Origin: Parabacteroides sp.
GTDB taxonomy: Bacteria > Bacteroidota > Bacteroidia > Bacteroidales > Tannerellaceae
DNA length: 64,000 bases
Reading direction: 5' to 3'
Assembly: GCA_017937385.1 (NCBI GenBank)
Contig: JAGBDR010000006.1
Coordinates: 1-64,000 of the forward strand
Below, in pieces: positions 1 to 8,623 of the stretch. The position numbers were made by a program, and so were the translations under genes. How positions within the stretch are numbered: the first letter of the stretch is position 1; every line of letters starts with the position of its first letter. The notes under the pieces were generated by a model, which saw only the letters and a list, made by a program, of their open reading frames with translations, made no database searches and was not told where the DNA came from.

Positions 1-900
1 GGGGATAGAAAACCGTGATGGAAACGCCAATGTGAAGTTCCACCAACAGGATACCCTCCAACGTATATTCGAGAGGATGAAACAAAAGGATATATTCATA
101 AATAACGTCCGTATGGATTGCGGTTCTTGTTCTCGTTTGATCGTGAAGACTGTGATGAAGTATTGCAAATTCTTTTACATACGAGGTAACCGTTGCCATT
201 CGATATATAATGTCCTATTCGCTCTTCAGGGGTGGAAACATGAAGAGATCAACGATATGGACTTCGATCTCAACTCCATCCAGACAGCTAAATGGGAGGG
301 CATACCGTGCAGGATAGTCATACAAAGGAAACGCAGGAACAGTGGCGAATCCATGGATTTGTGGGAAGGGGAGTATACCTATAGATATATCATCACCAAC
401 GACTATGATTCGACTGAGCGGGAAATCGTGGAATACTACAACCAAAGAGGGGCACAGGAACGGATCTTTGACGAAATGAATAACGGTTTCGGCTGGAAGA
501 GCCTGCCAAAGTCTTTCATGGACGAAAATACTGTGTTCCTGCTGATGACCGCACTTATCAGGAACTTCTACCTGTTGCTTAAATCGCGGATGGGCAAAGA
601 TGGGCTGAAAGCTTTCGGCCTGAAAAAAAACAGCCGTATCAAAACGTTCGTATTCCGTTTCGTGTCCGTTCCCGCAAAATGGATACAGACGGCAAGAGAA
701 AAGAGATTGAACATCTATTCTGAGAACCAGGCATACAGGACGGACTTCAACAAGAGGTCCGGATAACAATGCCGACTTGGTGGATTTAGGGTGTTGCTCC
801 CCTTGTCGCCTTGTGGGGAAAGGGGATTTTATACACCTATTTTACAAAAATGGCATATTTCCACTTGGTTTTTACTTGATTTCGGACCAATGATTACAAA
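1..900 (+). mobile_element. Right part of an IS1380-like insertion sequence (right end approximate)
   Basis: The transposase gene is followed by about 130 bp without coding potential before the remains of the interrupted methylase become readable at 927. The right boundary is probably between about 880 and 926, but I could not fix the terminal inverted repeat or a target duplication because the left end lies outside the window. Confidence 0.5.
2..766 (+). CDS. IS1380-type transposase, C-terminal part (cut by window edge)
   Basis: C-terminal ~255 residues of a DDE (IS4-superfamily) transposase resembling IS1380 elements of Bacteroidales. The frame is open from base 2, before any start codon, and begins with residues GIENRDGNANVKFHQQDT, so the gene enters from outside the window; the GTG at 32 is not a real start. 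The segment EYYNQRGAQERIFDEMNNGF fits the Y-(2)-R-(3)-E region that holds the catalytic Glu of IS4-like transposases. It ends with TAA at 764-766. It lies just upstream of a methylase stub and probably caused that truncation. Family assignment is from recognition only; the terminal repeats were not identified with certainty. Confidence 0.8.
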   Translation, partial: GIENRDGNANVKFHQQDTLQRIFERMKQKDIFINNVRMDCGSCSRLIVKTVMKYCKFFYIRGNRCHSIYNVLFALQGWKHEEINDMDFDLNSIQTAKWEGIPCRIVIQRKRRNSGESMDLWEGEYTYRYIITNDYDSTEREIVEYYNQRGAQERIFDEMNNGFGWKSLPKSFMDENTVFLLMTALIRNFYLLLKSRMGKDGLKAFGLKKNSRIKTFVFRFVSVPAKWIQTAREKRLNIYSENQAYRTDFNKRSG

Positions 901-926
901 TAGAATTAGTTTGTTGATTGGATTGA

Positions 927-1370
927 CGGATTGCGGATTTTAGGTATATTAAGACATCAAAGATTAAAACTGGGGTAGATTTTGTTGATAAATGGAAAGT
1001 GCTATTACCTGAAGCTATCGGTTCGGGAGATATGACGAAAGATATATGTAAGCCAATATTGTCAGAACCAAATTCAATCAATACTGAAACATATATAATG
1101 AATGGCCCTTATACAACTGAAAGAGAAGCTAATAATGTAATCAAATACATCAAGACAAAATTCTTTCACTTTATGTTAGGTTTAAAGAAGGTAACACAAC
1201 ATACCACAAGTAAAGTTTATCAATTTATTCCTCTTCAGGACTTCACATTAAAATCAGACATAAATTGGGAAGAGGTATCGGAAAATATCGACAAGCAACT
1301 CTACGCCAAATATGGCCTAACCGATGACGAAATCTCCTTTATCGAATCAATGATACGTCCAATGGATTAA
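927..1370 (+). pseudogene. Eco57I-type restriction-modification methylase, C-terminal remnant
   Basis: The frame is open from 927 (after a TGA at 924) to the stop before 1371 and gives about 147 residues. It matches the C-terminal specificity/tail region of Eco57I-type adenine methylases: IKTKFFHFMLGLKKVTQHTT, then KVYQFIPLQDF, then the characteristic end YGLTDDEISFIESMIRPMD. The catalytic methylase domain (with its NPPY-type motif) is missing; the upstream sequence is an IS1380-like element. A short product from the GTG at 999 is conceivable but would have no methylase activity. Only 12 bp separate it from the restriction/helicase gene, so the two once formed an R-M operon. Alternative: the first part of the methylase may survive on the other side of the IS, outside the window. 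Confidence 0.75.
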
Positions 1371-1382
1371 TACAGTAATATT

Positions 1383-4235
1383 ATGGAACACAACTTCTTC
1401 CCCCAGCGCCCAACCGTTACTCCGACTATCTATGCTTATAGGCTGATTGGAGTAAATTCTCACAAAGGTTATCTGAAAGTGGGCTATACCGACCGTACTG
1501 CCAAAGAACGCATAGACGAACAGTTGCATACCAGCAAGGTAAACTATGAAATCGTATTGGTGGAGTCGGCTATGAGCAATGACGGTTCTTGTTTTACTGA
1601 CAAGGATGTGCATCGTATCCTTGAACGCAAAGGGCATATTCGTCTTCATCCGATGGATAAGACCGATGAATGGTTCCGTTGTTCGGTTGCGGATGTGATG
1701 GCTGCTATCATGTCGTTGCGCATAGGTGTAGCCAACGAAGAAAACAGAACACAGCATTTCACCATGCGCCCGGAACAGTTTCGTGCAGTTGAACAGACAA
1801 GAACTTACTTTGAGCAAGCACTCAAAGAAGAACCGAACCGGATACCCAAGTTCCTCTGGAACGCCAAAATGCGTTTCGGAAAGACCTTCGCTTCGTATCA
1901 GTTGGCAAAAAAGATGAAGTTGTCCCGTATCTTGATCCTTACCTTCAAGCCGGCTGTGGAATCGGCTTGGCGGGAAGACCTTGTTTCGCATATCGATTTT
2001 GAGGGTTGGCAATATATCTCCAATAAAGATGCCCGCAATAACAATCTGAATATAGACCAAGAGTTTAGGCGTGCCGATAAATCAAGGCCGATTGTTGTGT
2101 TCGGCTCGTTCCAAGACCTGTTAGGCACAAATGAAAGTGGCGGTATCAAAACGAAGAATGAGTTTATACACGCTACGAACTGGGACTTGGTTATATTCGA
2201 TGAATATCACTTCGGTGCATGGAAAGAGCGGGCAAAGGGATTGTTTGAAAAGGAAGATGAAGAAGAGGCCGTAGATTTCGATGCCGAGAAATACCAAAAA
2301 GAGGAGGCGAACAACGCGATCAACGAATCGTGGTTGCCCATCTCTACGAAGTATTACCTGTTCTTGTCGGGTACACCGTTCCGGGCCATAAACAATGGCG
2401 AGTTTATAGAAGAGCAAATCTTCAATTGGACTTACAGCGATGAGCAACGGGCCAAAGCGGAGTGGAAAGGCAGCAACAATCCATATCAGGCCTTGCCGCG
2501 AATGGTCATGCTGACCTACCGTATGCCCGATGAGATACAAGAGGTTGCCAAGCAAGGCGAATTTGATGAATTTGACCTGAACCTGTTCTTTGCCGCAACA
2601 GGTAAAGGCGGGAATGCCCGTTTCAAATATGAGAATGAAGTACAGAAATGGTTAGACCTGATTCGTGGCGGTTATCTTCCTGCAAGTGTCGATGATTTGA
2701 AATTAGGCCAAGACAAACGCCCGCCCATGCCGTTCAGTGATACGCGGTTGCTCCATGTGCTTTCACATACGTTGTGGTTTTTGCCTAATGTAGCTTCTTG
2801 TTTTGCGATGGCAAATCTGTTAAGCCAGCGACAAAATAAATTCTATCACGATTATAAAGTGGTCGTTTGTGCCGGAACGGCAGCGGGTATCGGGCTTGAC
2901 GCACTGCGTCCCGTACAAGCCAATATGGGCGACCCGTTGGAAACAAAGACCATTACCCTTACTTGTGGCAAACTGACGACTGGTGTGACCGTAAAGCCTT
3001 GGACGGGAATCTTTATGCTTCGTAACTTGAAAAGCCCGGAAAGCTATTTTCAAGCGGCATTTCGTGTGCAGAGCCCTTGGGAGGTAAAGAACGAAGAGGG
3101 AAACAAAACCATCATGAAGAGCGAATGTTATGTGTTCGACTTTGCCCTTGACAGAGCCTTGCGCCAGATATCCGATTATAGTTGCCGGTTGGATATAAAC
3201 GAAAGTAACCCCGAAGCCAAAGTGGGCGAATTTATCAAGTTCCTGCCTGTGTTGGCTTACGATGGCAGCAGTATGAAAGAGGTCGATGCACAGGATGTGC
3301 TTGATATTGCTTTGGCGGGCACCTCGGCTACTTTGTTGGCCAAACGATGGGAATCGGCCTTGCTCGTGAATGTGGATAACGACACGCTGAAACGCTTGCT
3401 TGCCAGTCCTGAGGCCATGAAAGCCCTGATGAATATCGAGGGTTTCCGTAGCCTTAACAACGACCTGACGACCATTATAAACAAGTCGGAAGCTGTCAGG
3501 AAAGCCAAGAAAGAAAATCCCGATCCTACGGCAAAAGAGAAAAAGGAAATCTCTGCCGAAGAGAAGGAGATGAAGAGCAAACGCAAGCAGATTCAAGAGA
3601 AGCTCATCAAGTTTGCCACACGTATTCCTGTATTTATGTACTTGACTGACTATCGTGAGCGATGCCTGAAAGATGTTATCACGCAGTTGGAGCCCAGCTT
3701 GTTCAAAAAGGTAACAGGCTTGAGTGTGGAGGATTTCAATAGACTTTGTTCATTGGGTGTGTTCAACGCCCCGCTGATGAACGATGCTATCTTCAAGTTC
3801 AAACGCTATGAAGATGCAAGCCTTACTTACACAGGCATCGACAAACATGCCGATGATGAGGTCGGCGGTTGGGACACCACAATCCGTAAAGCTCAATATG
3901 AGAAACTGTTCTACAATCAGCAATCTTCAATGGACGAGGTTAATTTGGGTCCGCATTTGAGAGTTGCCGAGCCGATTGAAACAACTGTCCGACCCAAACC
4001 CGCAAAACCGGCGGTTGTCGCACCGCGCCCACAAGAGCCACAAACAAGGCACAACCTTGAAACTCAATTGGAATCAATCGGTGTTGACGGTACTGTCGTC
4101 CACAAGAAATTTGGCAAAGGAACGATTGTAAAAATCAACAAGAACGAGAAATTCATTCACGTCAAATTTACCGTTGGCGAAAAGAAATTCATGTTTCCAG
4201 ATGCATTCTTAATGGGATTCTTAGCAGTAGAATAG
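1383..4235 (+). CDS. GIY-YIG nuclease / superfamily 2 helicase restriction protein
   Basis: A 950-residue restriction-type protein. The N-terminus (about 15-110) looks like a T5orf172/GIY-YIG nuclease: IYAYRLIG followed by YLKVGYTDRTAKERI. An SF2 helicase motor follows, with Walker A AKMRFGKT (161-168), motif II DEYH (273-276), and LFLSGTPFRA as motif III. The C-terminal ~50 residues (GTVVHKKFGKGTIVKI) resemble the small beta-barrel seen at the end of UvrD/PcrA. Highly charged K/E residues around 700-745 may be a coiled linker. It lies 12 bp behind the stub of its presumed methylase partner. No frameshift is visible, so the motor and nuclease seem intact although the protective methylase is broken. 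Substrate and cleavage position cannot be read from sequence. Confidence 0.8.
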   Translation: MEHNFFPQRPTVTPTIYAYRLIGVNSHKGYLKVGYTDRTAKERIDEQLHTSKVNYEIVLVESAMSNDGSCFTDKDVHRILERKGHIRLHPMDKTDEWFRCSVADVMAAIMSLRIGVANEENRTQHFTMRPEQFRAVEQTRTYFEQALKEEPNRIPKFLWNAKMRFGKTFASYQLAKKMKLSRILILTFKPAVESAWREDLVSHIDFEGWQYISNKDARNNNLNIDQEFRRADKSRPIVVFGSFQDLLGTNESGGIKTKNEFIHATNWDLVIFDEYHFGAWKERAKGLFEKEDEEEAVDFDAEKYQKEEANNAINESWLPISTKYYLFLSGTPFRAINNGEFIEEQIFNWTYSDEQRAKAEWKGSNNPYQALPRMVMLTYRMPDEIQEVAKQGEFDEFDLNLFFAATGKGGNARFKYENEVQKWLDLIRGGYLPASVDDLKLGQDKRPPMPFSDTRLLHVLSHTLWFLPNVASCFAMANLLSQRQNKFYHDYKVVVCAGTAAGIGLDALRPVQANMGDPLETKTITLTCGKLTTGVTVKPWTGIFMLRNLKSPESYFQAAFRVQSPWEVKNEEGNKTIMKSECYVFDFALDRALRQISDYSCRLDINESNPEAKVGEFIKFLPVLAYDGSSMKEVDAQDVLDIALAGTSATLLAKRWESALLVNVDNDTLKRLLASPEAMKALMNIEGFRSLNNDLTTIINKSEAVRKAKKENPDPTAKEKKEISAEEKEMKSKRKQIQEKLIKFATRIPVFMYLTDYRERCLKDVITQLEPSLFKKVTGLSVEDFNRLCSLGVFNAPLMNDAIFKFKRYEDASLTYTGIDKHADDEVGGWDTTIRKAQYEKLFYNQQSSMDEVNLGPHLRVAEPIETTVRPKPAKPAVVAPRPQEPQTRHNLETQLESIGVDGTVVHKKFGKGTIVKINKNEKFIHVKFTVGEKKFMFPDAFLMGFLAVE

Positions 4236-4289
4236 TGTTACTATTGTTATTTTCCTCTCATTCGTTATGATTTTTCTATGGAAAAACTT

Positions 4290-4297
4290 TATATTTG
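4290..4297 (+). promoter_or_regulatory. Bacteroidetes -7 box for cysQ
   Basis: TATATTTG fits TAnnTTTG, 27 bp before the cysQ ATG; a T-rich stretch at 4271-4276 is in the place of the -33 element. It suggests that cysQ has its own promoter and is not read through from the restriction gene. Confidence 0.6.
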
Positions 4298-4324
4298 TGA
4301 AGTCTCACAATATAAAAACAACTG

Positions 4325-5143
4325 ATGATGGATAATTATGCAAACTACCTGTATATAGCTATTCATGCCGCGCTCGATGCTGGCAAAGCTATCATGGATA
4401 TTTATACTGACCCGGAGTCTGATTTCGGCATCGAACGGAAGGCCGATAATTCCCCTTTGACAAAGGCAGACAAGAAAGCTCACCAGATCATTTCGGTGGC
4501 ACTGTCTGTTACGCCGTTTCCCGTGTTGAGTGAGGAGGGAAAGGAGATTCCTTTTGCCGAACGTTCCGGCTGGGATACGTTCTGGATTGTGGACCCGTTG
4601 GACGGGACGAAAGAGTTTATCAAGCGGAACGGCGAGTTTACGGTTAATATTGCCCTTGTGAAAGAAGGAGTTCCGGTATTGGGTGTGATCTATGTGCCGG
4701 TTCGGAAAGAACTGTATTTTGCGGCCGATTCGTCCGGCGCATTCAAATTGACCGGGATCGATAGCGGGAACCAGCCTTCAATGGACGAAGTAAAGAAGAA
4801 AGCTGTCCGTCTTCCGATATCGATGGGACATCAGGGGATTGTTGTTGTCGCTTCGCGTTCGCATCAGACGGAGGAGACGACCGCTTTTATAGAAAACCTG
4901 CGTAAACAGGGACAGCCGGTGACGCAGATCAGTAGTGGAAGCAGCCTGAAAATCTGTTTGGTTGCGGAAGGTACGGCCGATGTGTATCCCCGTTTCGCAC
5001 CGACGATGGAGTGGGACACGGCTGCCGGTCATGCGATTGCACGGGCTGCCGGGTGCGATGTCTATCATATCGACGGTAAAACACCTTTGAAGTACAATAA
5101 GGAAGACCTTCATAACCCGTGGTTCATTGTCAAACCGCTTTGA
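4325..5143 (+). CDS. cysQ: 3'(2'),5'-bisphosphate nucleotidase CysQ
   Basis: A 272-residue inositol-monophosphatase-fold enzyme that hydrolyses 3'-phosphoadenosine 5'-phosphate (PAP, or PAPS) to AMP (or APS). Metal-site motifs are present: LSEEGKEIPFAER with the Glu pair, WIVDPLDGTKEFI (DPxDGT), and EWDTAAGHAIARAAG near the C-terminus. Length is normal for CysQ. PAP is the by-product of sulfotransferases, and a sulfotransferase gene lies 5 kb downstream in the same direction, so clearing PAP is the likely local job. The ATG at 4325 is followed by a second at 4328; both fit. Confidence 0.93.
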   Translation: MMDNYANYLYIAIHAALDAGKAIMDIYTDPESDFGIERKADNSPLTKADKKAHQIISVALSVTPFPVLSEEGKEIPFAERSGWDTFWIVDPLDGTKEFIKRNGEFTVNIALVKEGVPVLGVIYVPVRKELYFAADSSGAFKLTGIDSGNQPSMDEVKKKAVRLPISMGHQGIVVVASRSHQTEETTAFIENLRKQGQPVTQISSGSSLKICLVAEGTADVYPRFAPTMEWDTAAGHAIARAAGCDVYHIDGKTPLKYNKEDLHNPWFIVKPL

Positions 5144-5238
5144 CGGGCGTTTGTTCCGTTTGCTGAATCTTTTGGTCCGTAAATAAGATAATCCCTAAAA
5201 ATAGGTTGTCGTAAGGAGATTAAATTTAATATTCTTCT

Positions 5239-5246
5239 TACATTTG
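5239..5246 (+). promoter_or_regulatory. Candidate promoter (-7 box) for the permease-cysCDN-sulfotransferase operon
   Basis: TACATTTG matches TAnnTTTG in the 210-bp gap between cysQ and the SLC13 permease. Transcription from here would include the heptamer repeat at 5315-5348 in the leader RNA. Confidence 0.5.
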
Positions 5247-5314
5247 CAACCTAACGGAATAATTGGCAATAGGCAATTGACGATAGATAGACCTTGAATA
5301 GTCTCTGTTTTTTT

Positions 5315-5348
5315 CAATTGTCAATTGTCAATTGTCAATTATCAATTG
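5315..5348 (+). repeat. Heptanucleotide repeat in the permease leader
   Basis: Almost five tandem copies of the 7-mer CAATTGT/CAATTAT end 5 bp before the permease ATG. A degenerate start of the same repeat (AATTGGCAATAGGCAATTG) lies at 5261-5279. Member of the 7-bp family that recurs through 5-17 kb. Confidence 0.85.
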
Positions 5349-5353
5349 AAAAG

Positions 5354-6907
5354 ATGAGCTTTGAAATTATATTTGTATTGCTGGCGTTGGTCGGTATGCT
5401 GGCGGCGTTGATATGGGATGGGTTGAGACCGGGAATGGTGTTGCTCACGGTTGTGGTGTTATTTCTTTGCGCCGGAATATTGACGCCGAAAGAAATGCTC
5501 GAAGGTTTCAGTAATAAAGGGATGATAACCGTTGGTATGCTGTTTTTGGTAAGCGAGGGTATTCGCCAGAGCGGGGCATTAGGGCAGCTTATAAAAAAGT
5601 TGCTGCCGGAAGGTAAAACAACGGTTTTCAAGGCGCAGTTGCGTATGCTTCCGCCGATTGCTTTTGTTTCTGCATTTCTCAATAACACGCCTGTTGTCGT
5701 TATTTTCGCCCCGATCATCAAGCGTTGGGCGGAATCGGTCAAGCTGCCGGCGACAAAATTCCTGATCCCTCTTTCCTATGTGACCATTTTAGGGGGAATC
5801 TGTACTTTGATCGGGACGTCGACCAATCTGGTTGTGCACGGGATGATTCTCGAAGCCGGATATGAAGGGTTCACGATGTTCGAACTTGGAAGAGTGGGAA
5901 TCTTTGTCGCGCTTGCCGGTATTATCTATCTGTTTGTGTTTTCCAATAAGCTGTTGCCTGATTCCCGTGCCGATCGTTACGAAGAGGAGGAAGAAGACGG
6001 CAATCCCGGTAATCTGCATCGGGTGGAAGCGGTGTTGGGTTCCCGTTTCCCGGGAATCAACAAGACATTGGGCGAGTTCAACTTTACCCGCCATTACGGT
6101 GCGATCGTGAAAGAGGTGAAGAGCGGCGGACAACGGTTTACACGCGATCTTGACAAGGTGACCTTGCACGAAGGCGATACGTTGGTCCTTTGGGCGGACG
6201 ATACGTTCGTGCCGACGTGGGGCGAATCCAGTGTCTTTCTTTTGCTTGCCAACGGGACGGACGGGACGGAGCCGGTTTCCCGCAAGAAACGCTGGCTGGC
6301 GTTGGGCTTGCTGATTTTTATGATTGTCGGTGCTACGGTCGGGGAGTTGCCTGTGGTGAGAGAGGCGTTTCCTGAAGTCCGGCTGGATATGTTTTTCTTT
6401 GTTTGCATTACGACCATCATCATGGCGTGGACCAAGATTTTCCCTCCGAAAAAGTATACCAAATATATATCCTGGGATATTCTGATTACGATCGCCTGCG
6501 CCTTTGCCATCAGCAAGGCGATGGAGAATTCCGGTTTCGCCGCTTTGATTGCCCGGCATATTATTGATATGGCACAGAATATCGGCCCGTATGCTTTGTT
6601 GGCAATTCTTTTTGTCATCACCAATATTTTCACGGAACTGATCACGAACAATGCGGCGGCTGCGCTCAGTTTCCCGATTGCCTTGTCGGTCGCTACGCAA
6701 TTGGGGGTAGACCCGACTCCGTTCTTTGTGGTGATCTGTATGGCGGCATCCGCCAGTTTCAGCACGCCGATCGGCTACCAGACCAATCTGATCGTGCAGG
6801 GTATCGGTAGTTACAAGTTCACGGACTTCGTGCGGATTGGTTTGCCTCTTAACTTGATCACGTTTTTGATTTCGGTATTTATGATACCGATGATTTGGGC
6901 ATTTTAG
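5354..6907 (+). CDS. SLC13/DASS-family permease, likely sulfate importer
   Basis: About 517 residues in the inner membrane, with 10 or more hydrophobic segments. The two family signatures are repeated in the halves: NNTPVVVIFAPII and GTSTNLVVHGM in the first, TNNAAAALSFPIALS and STPIGYQTNLIVQG in the second. Between them is one TrkA-C-like cytosolic domain (FTRHYGAIVKEVKSGG ... LHEGDTLVLWADD). This arrangement occurs in bacterial and algal sulfate transporters of the SLC13 group. Being directly upstream of cysC, cysD and cysN makes sulfate the likely substrate. The ATG at 5354 is chosen; an in-frame TTG at 5294 would only add a peptide translated from the heptamer repeat. Confidence 0.85.
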   Translation: MSFEIIFVLLALVGMLAALIWDGLRPGMVLLTVVVLFLCAGILTPKEMLEGFSNKGMITVGMLFLVSEGIRQSGALGQLIKKLLPEGKTTVFKAQLRMLPPIAFVSAFLNNTPVVVIFAPIIKRWAESVKLPATKFLIPLSYVTILGGICTLIGTSTNLVVHGMILEAGYEGFTMFELGRVGIFVALAGIIYLFVFSNKLLPDSRADRYEEEEEDGNPGNLHRVEAVLGSRFPGINKTLGEFNFTRHYGAIVKEVKSGGQRFTRDLDKVTLHEGDTLVLWADDTFVPTWGESSVFLLLANGTDGTEPVSRKKRWLALGLLIFMIVGATVGELPVVREAFPEVRLDMFFFVCITTIIMAWTKIFPPKKYTKYISWDILITIACAFAISKAMENSGFAALIARHIIDMAQNIGPYALLAILFVITNIFTELITNNAAAALSFPIALSVATQLGVDPTPFFVVICMAASASFSTPIGYQTNLIVQGIGSYKFTDFVRIGLPLNLITFLISVFMIPMIWAF

Positions 6908-6940
6908 CAATGGACAATTGACAATGGACAATTGACAATT
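6908..6940 (+). repeat. Heptanucleotide repeat between permease and cysC
   Basis: Copies of ACAATGG/ACAATTG (period 7) fill the short gap and start 1 bp after the permease stop codon. They can be read in frame into cysC (TINKK), which is why the later ATG at 6956 is preferred. Confidence 0.85.
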
Positions 6941-6955
6941 AATAAGAAGATAGAA

Positions 6956-7573
6956 ATGGAAGAAAGACAACATAATATTTATCCGATTTTTGATCGGATG
7001 ATGACGCGGGAGGATAAGGAAACGTTGTTGGGACAACATAGTGTGATGGTGTGGTTCACCGGGCTGAGCGGTTCGGGGAAGAGCACGGTGGCGATCGCGT
7101 TGGAGCGCGAGTTGCACAAACGCGGTTTGTTGTGCCGTATCTTAGATGGCGATAATATCCGGAGCGGAATCAACAACAACCTCGGTTTCTCGCCGGAGGA
7201 CCGGGTGGAGAATATCCGCCGTATTGCTGAAGTGAGCAAACTTTTTGTCGATACGGGCATCATTACGATAGCGGCATTCATCAGCCCGAACAACGATTTG
7301 CGGGAGATGGCGGCTTCCATCATCGGAAAGGAATCCTTTTTGGAAGTCTATGTCAGTACGCCGATCGAAGAGTGCGAGCGGCGCGATGTCAAAGGGTTGT
7401 ATGCCAAGGCGCGTCGGGGCGAAATCAAGGAGTTTACCGGTGTCTCTGCACCGTTTGAAGCTCCCGAGCATCCGGATCTGACGTTAGATACTTCCGTGTT
7501 GAGTTTGGAGGAATCCGTCAGTCGTTTGCTTGAGCTTATATTGCCGAAAGTTTCTATCGGCATGAAAATATAG
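6956..7573 (+). CDS. cysC: Adenylylsulfate kinase
   Basis: A 205-residue kinase that phosphorylates APS to PAPS with ATP, the second step of sulfate activation. Walker A is GLSGSGKST. The APS-binding block DGDNIRSGINNNLGFSPEDR continues into ENIRRIAEVSKLF. VYVSTPIEECERRDVKGLYAKAR and the FTGVSAPFEAPEHPDL lid are also typical. The start at 6956 is chosen because the eight codons before it come from the heptamer repeat. The last residues (SIGMKI) and the stop codon are supplied by the first unit of a 22-bp intergenic repeat, so the C-terminus has been remodelled by repeat DNA. It is part of a permease-cysC-cysD-cysN-sulfotransferase operon. Confidence 0.95.
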   Translation: MEERQHNIYPIFDRMMTREDKETLLGQHSVMVWFTGLSGSGKSTVAIALERELHKRGLLCRILDGDNIRSGINNNLGFSPEDRVENIRRIAEVSKLFVDTGIITIAAFISPNNDLREMAASIIGKESFLEVYVSTPIEECERRDVKGLYAKARRGEIKEFTGVSAPFEAPEHPDLTLDTSVLSLEESVSRLLELILPKVSIGMKI

Positions 7574-7639
7574 TTCCATCGGCATGAAACTTGAGTTCCA
7601 TGAGCATGGAATTTTAGTTTCATAGGCATGGAATTAGAA
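7552..7639 (+). repeat. 22-bp tandem repeat array (4 units), locus 1
   Basis: Four contiguous units of exactly 22 bp begin at 7552, 7574, 7596 and 7618. Their shared core is TTCCATnGGCATGGAA, a dyad of TTCCAT and ATGGAA with a 4-bp centre. The first unit overlaps the end of cysC. Sister arrays lie at 21814 and 52989. Confidence 0.9.
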
Positions 7640-7683
7640 TCGAATTGAAAGGTAAGAAGAATAATAACATTAAATAATAGACA

Positions 7684-8592
7684 ATGTCAGATTATAAATT
7701 AAGTCATTTACAGGAACTGGAAGCGGAGTCTATCCATATCATTCGGGAAGTCGCTGCCGAGTTTGAGAATCCTGTTATGCTTTATTCTATCGGAAAAGAC
7801 TCTTCCGTCATGGTTCGCCTGGCTGAAAAGGCCTTTTCCCCGGGAAAAGTTCCTTTCCCTTTGATGCACATTGATTCCAAATGGAAATTCAAGGAGATGA
7901 TCCAGTTCCGCGACGACTATGCGAAGAAATTCGGATGGAACTTGATCGTGGAATCCAATATGGAGGCTTTTCAGGCCGGTGTAGGACCTTTCACACACGG
8001 CAGCAAGGTGCATACGGACCTGATGAAGACGCAGGCATTGCTGCAAGCACTCGACAAATATAAGTTTGATGCCGCTTTCGGAGGTGCTCGCCGCGATGAA
8101 GAGAAGAGCCGTGCGAAAGAACGTATCTATTCGTTCCGGGACAAATTCCACCAGTGGGACCCGAAGAACCAGCGTCCGGAGTTGTGGGATATCTACAACG
8201 CCCGTGTCCACAAAGGGGAGAGCATCCGTGTGTTCCCGTTGTCTAACTGGACGGAACTGGATATCTGGCAATATATCCGCTTGGAGAACATTCCTATTGT
8301 TCCCCTGTATTTTGCCAAAGAACGTCCGTGTGTAGAGATCGACGGCAACTTGATCATGGCAGACGATGACCGTTTGCCGGAGCAGTACCGCGATCAGATC
8401 CGGATGCGTATGGTACGTTTCCGTACTTTAGGTTGCTGGCCGTTGACCGGTGCGGTGGAGAGTGAAGCCGACACGATCGAAAAGATCGTCGAAGAGATGA
8501 TGACCACCACCAAGAGCGAACGCACAACCCGCGTGATCGACTTCGACCAGGATGCCAGCATGGAGCAGAAGAAAAGAGAAGGCTACTTCTAA
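7684..8592 (+). CDS. cysD: Sulfate adenylyltransferase subunit 2 (ATP-PPase)
   Basis: The 302-residue catalytic subunit of the heterodimeric ATP sulfurylase, which forms APS from sulfate and ATP with CysN. It belongs to the PP-loop N-type ATP pyrophosphatases: [13 protein letters not shown] carries the SxGKDS loop. [16 protein letters not shown] and [18 protein letters not shown] are conserved CysD blocks, as is [12 protein letters not shown] near the end. Length equals that of E. coli CysD. It sits between cysC and cysN; the gap before it is filled by the 22-bp repeats, the gap after it by an AATTAAA-type repeat. Confidence 0.96.
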   Translation: MSDYKLSHLQELEAESIHIIREVAAEFENPVMLYSIGKDSSVMVRLAEKAFSPGKVPFPLMHIDSKWKFKEMIQFRDDYAKKFGWNLIVESNMEAFQAGVGPFTHGSKVHTDLMKTQALLQALDKYKFDAAFGGARRDEEKSRAKERIYSFRDKFHQWDPKNQRPELWDIYNARVHKGESIRVFPLSNWTELDIWQYIRLENIPIVPLYFAKERPCVEIDGNLIMADDDRLPEQYRDQIRMRMVRFRTLGCWPLTGAVESEADTIEKIVEEMMTTTKSERTTRVIDFDQDASMEQKKREGYF

Positions 8593-8623
8593 AATTAAAA
8601 AATTAAGAATTAAAAATTAAAAG
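8592..8623 (+). repeat. AATTAAA-type heptamer repeat between cysD and cysN
   Basis: The 31-bp gap is almost wholly an imperfect 7-bp repeat (AATTAAA, AATTAAG). It resembles in period, but not in sequence, the ACAATTG repeats of the same operon. It ends at the cysN ATG. Confidence 0.6.

Noticed and set aside
5294-5353. Upstream TTG start extending the permease by 20 residues
   Set aside because: The extension is a translation of the heptamer repeat; the ATG at 5354 begins a normal SLC13 N-terminus.
5789-7117. 442-codon frame opposite the permease and cysC
   Set aside because: Antisense shadow spanning two well-supported genes.
7552-7639. 22-bp arrays as a CRISPR
   Set aside because: Units are contiguous with no spacers, and no cas genes are in the window.
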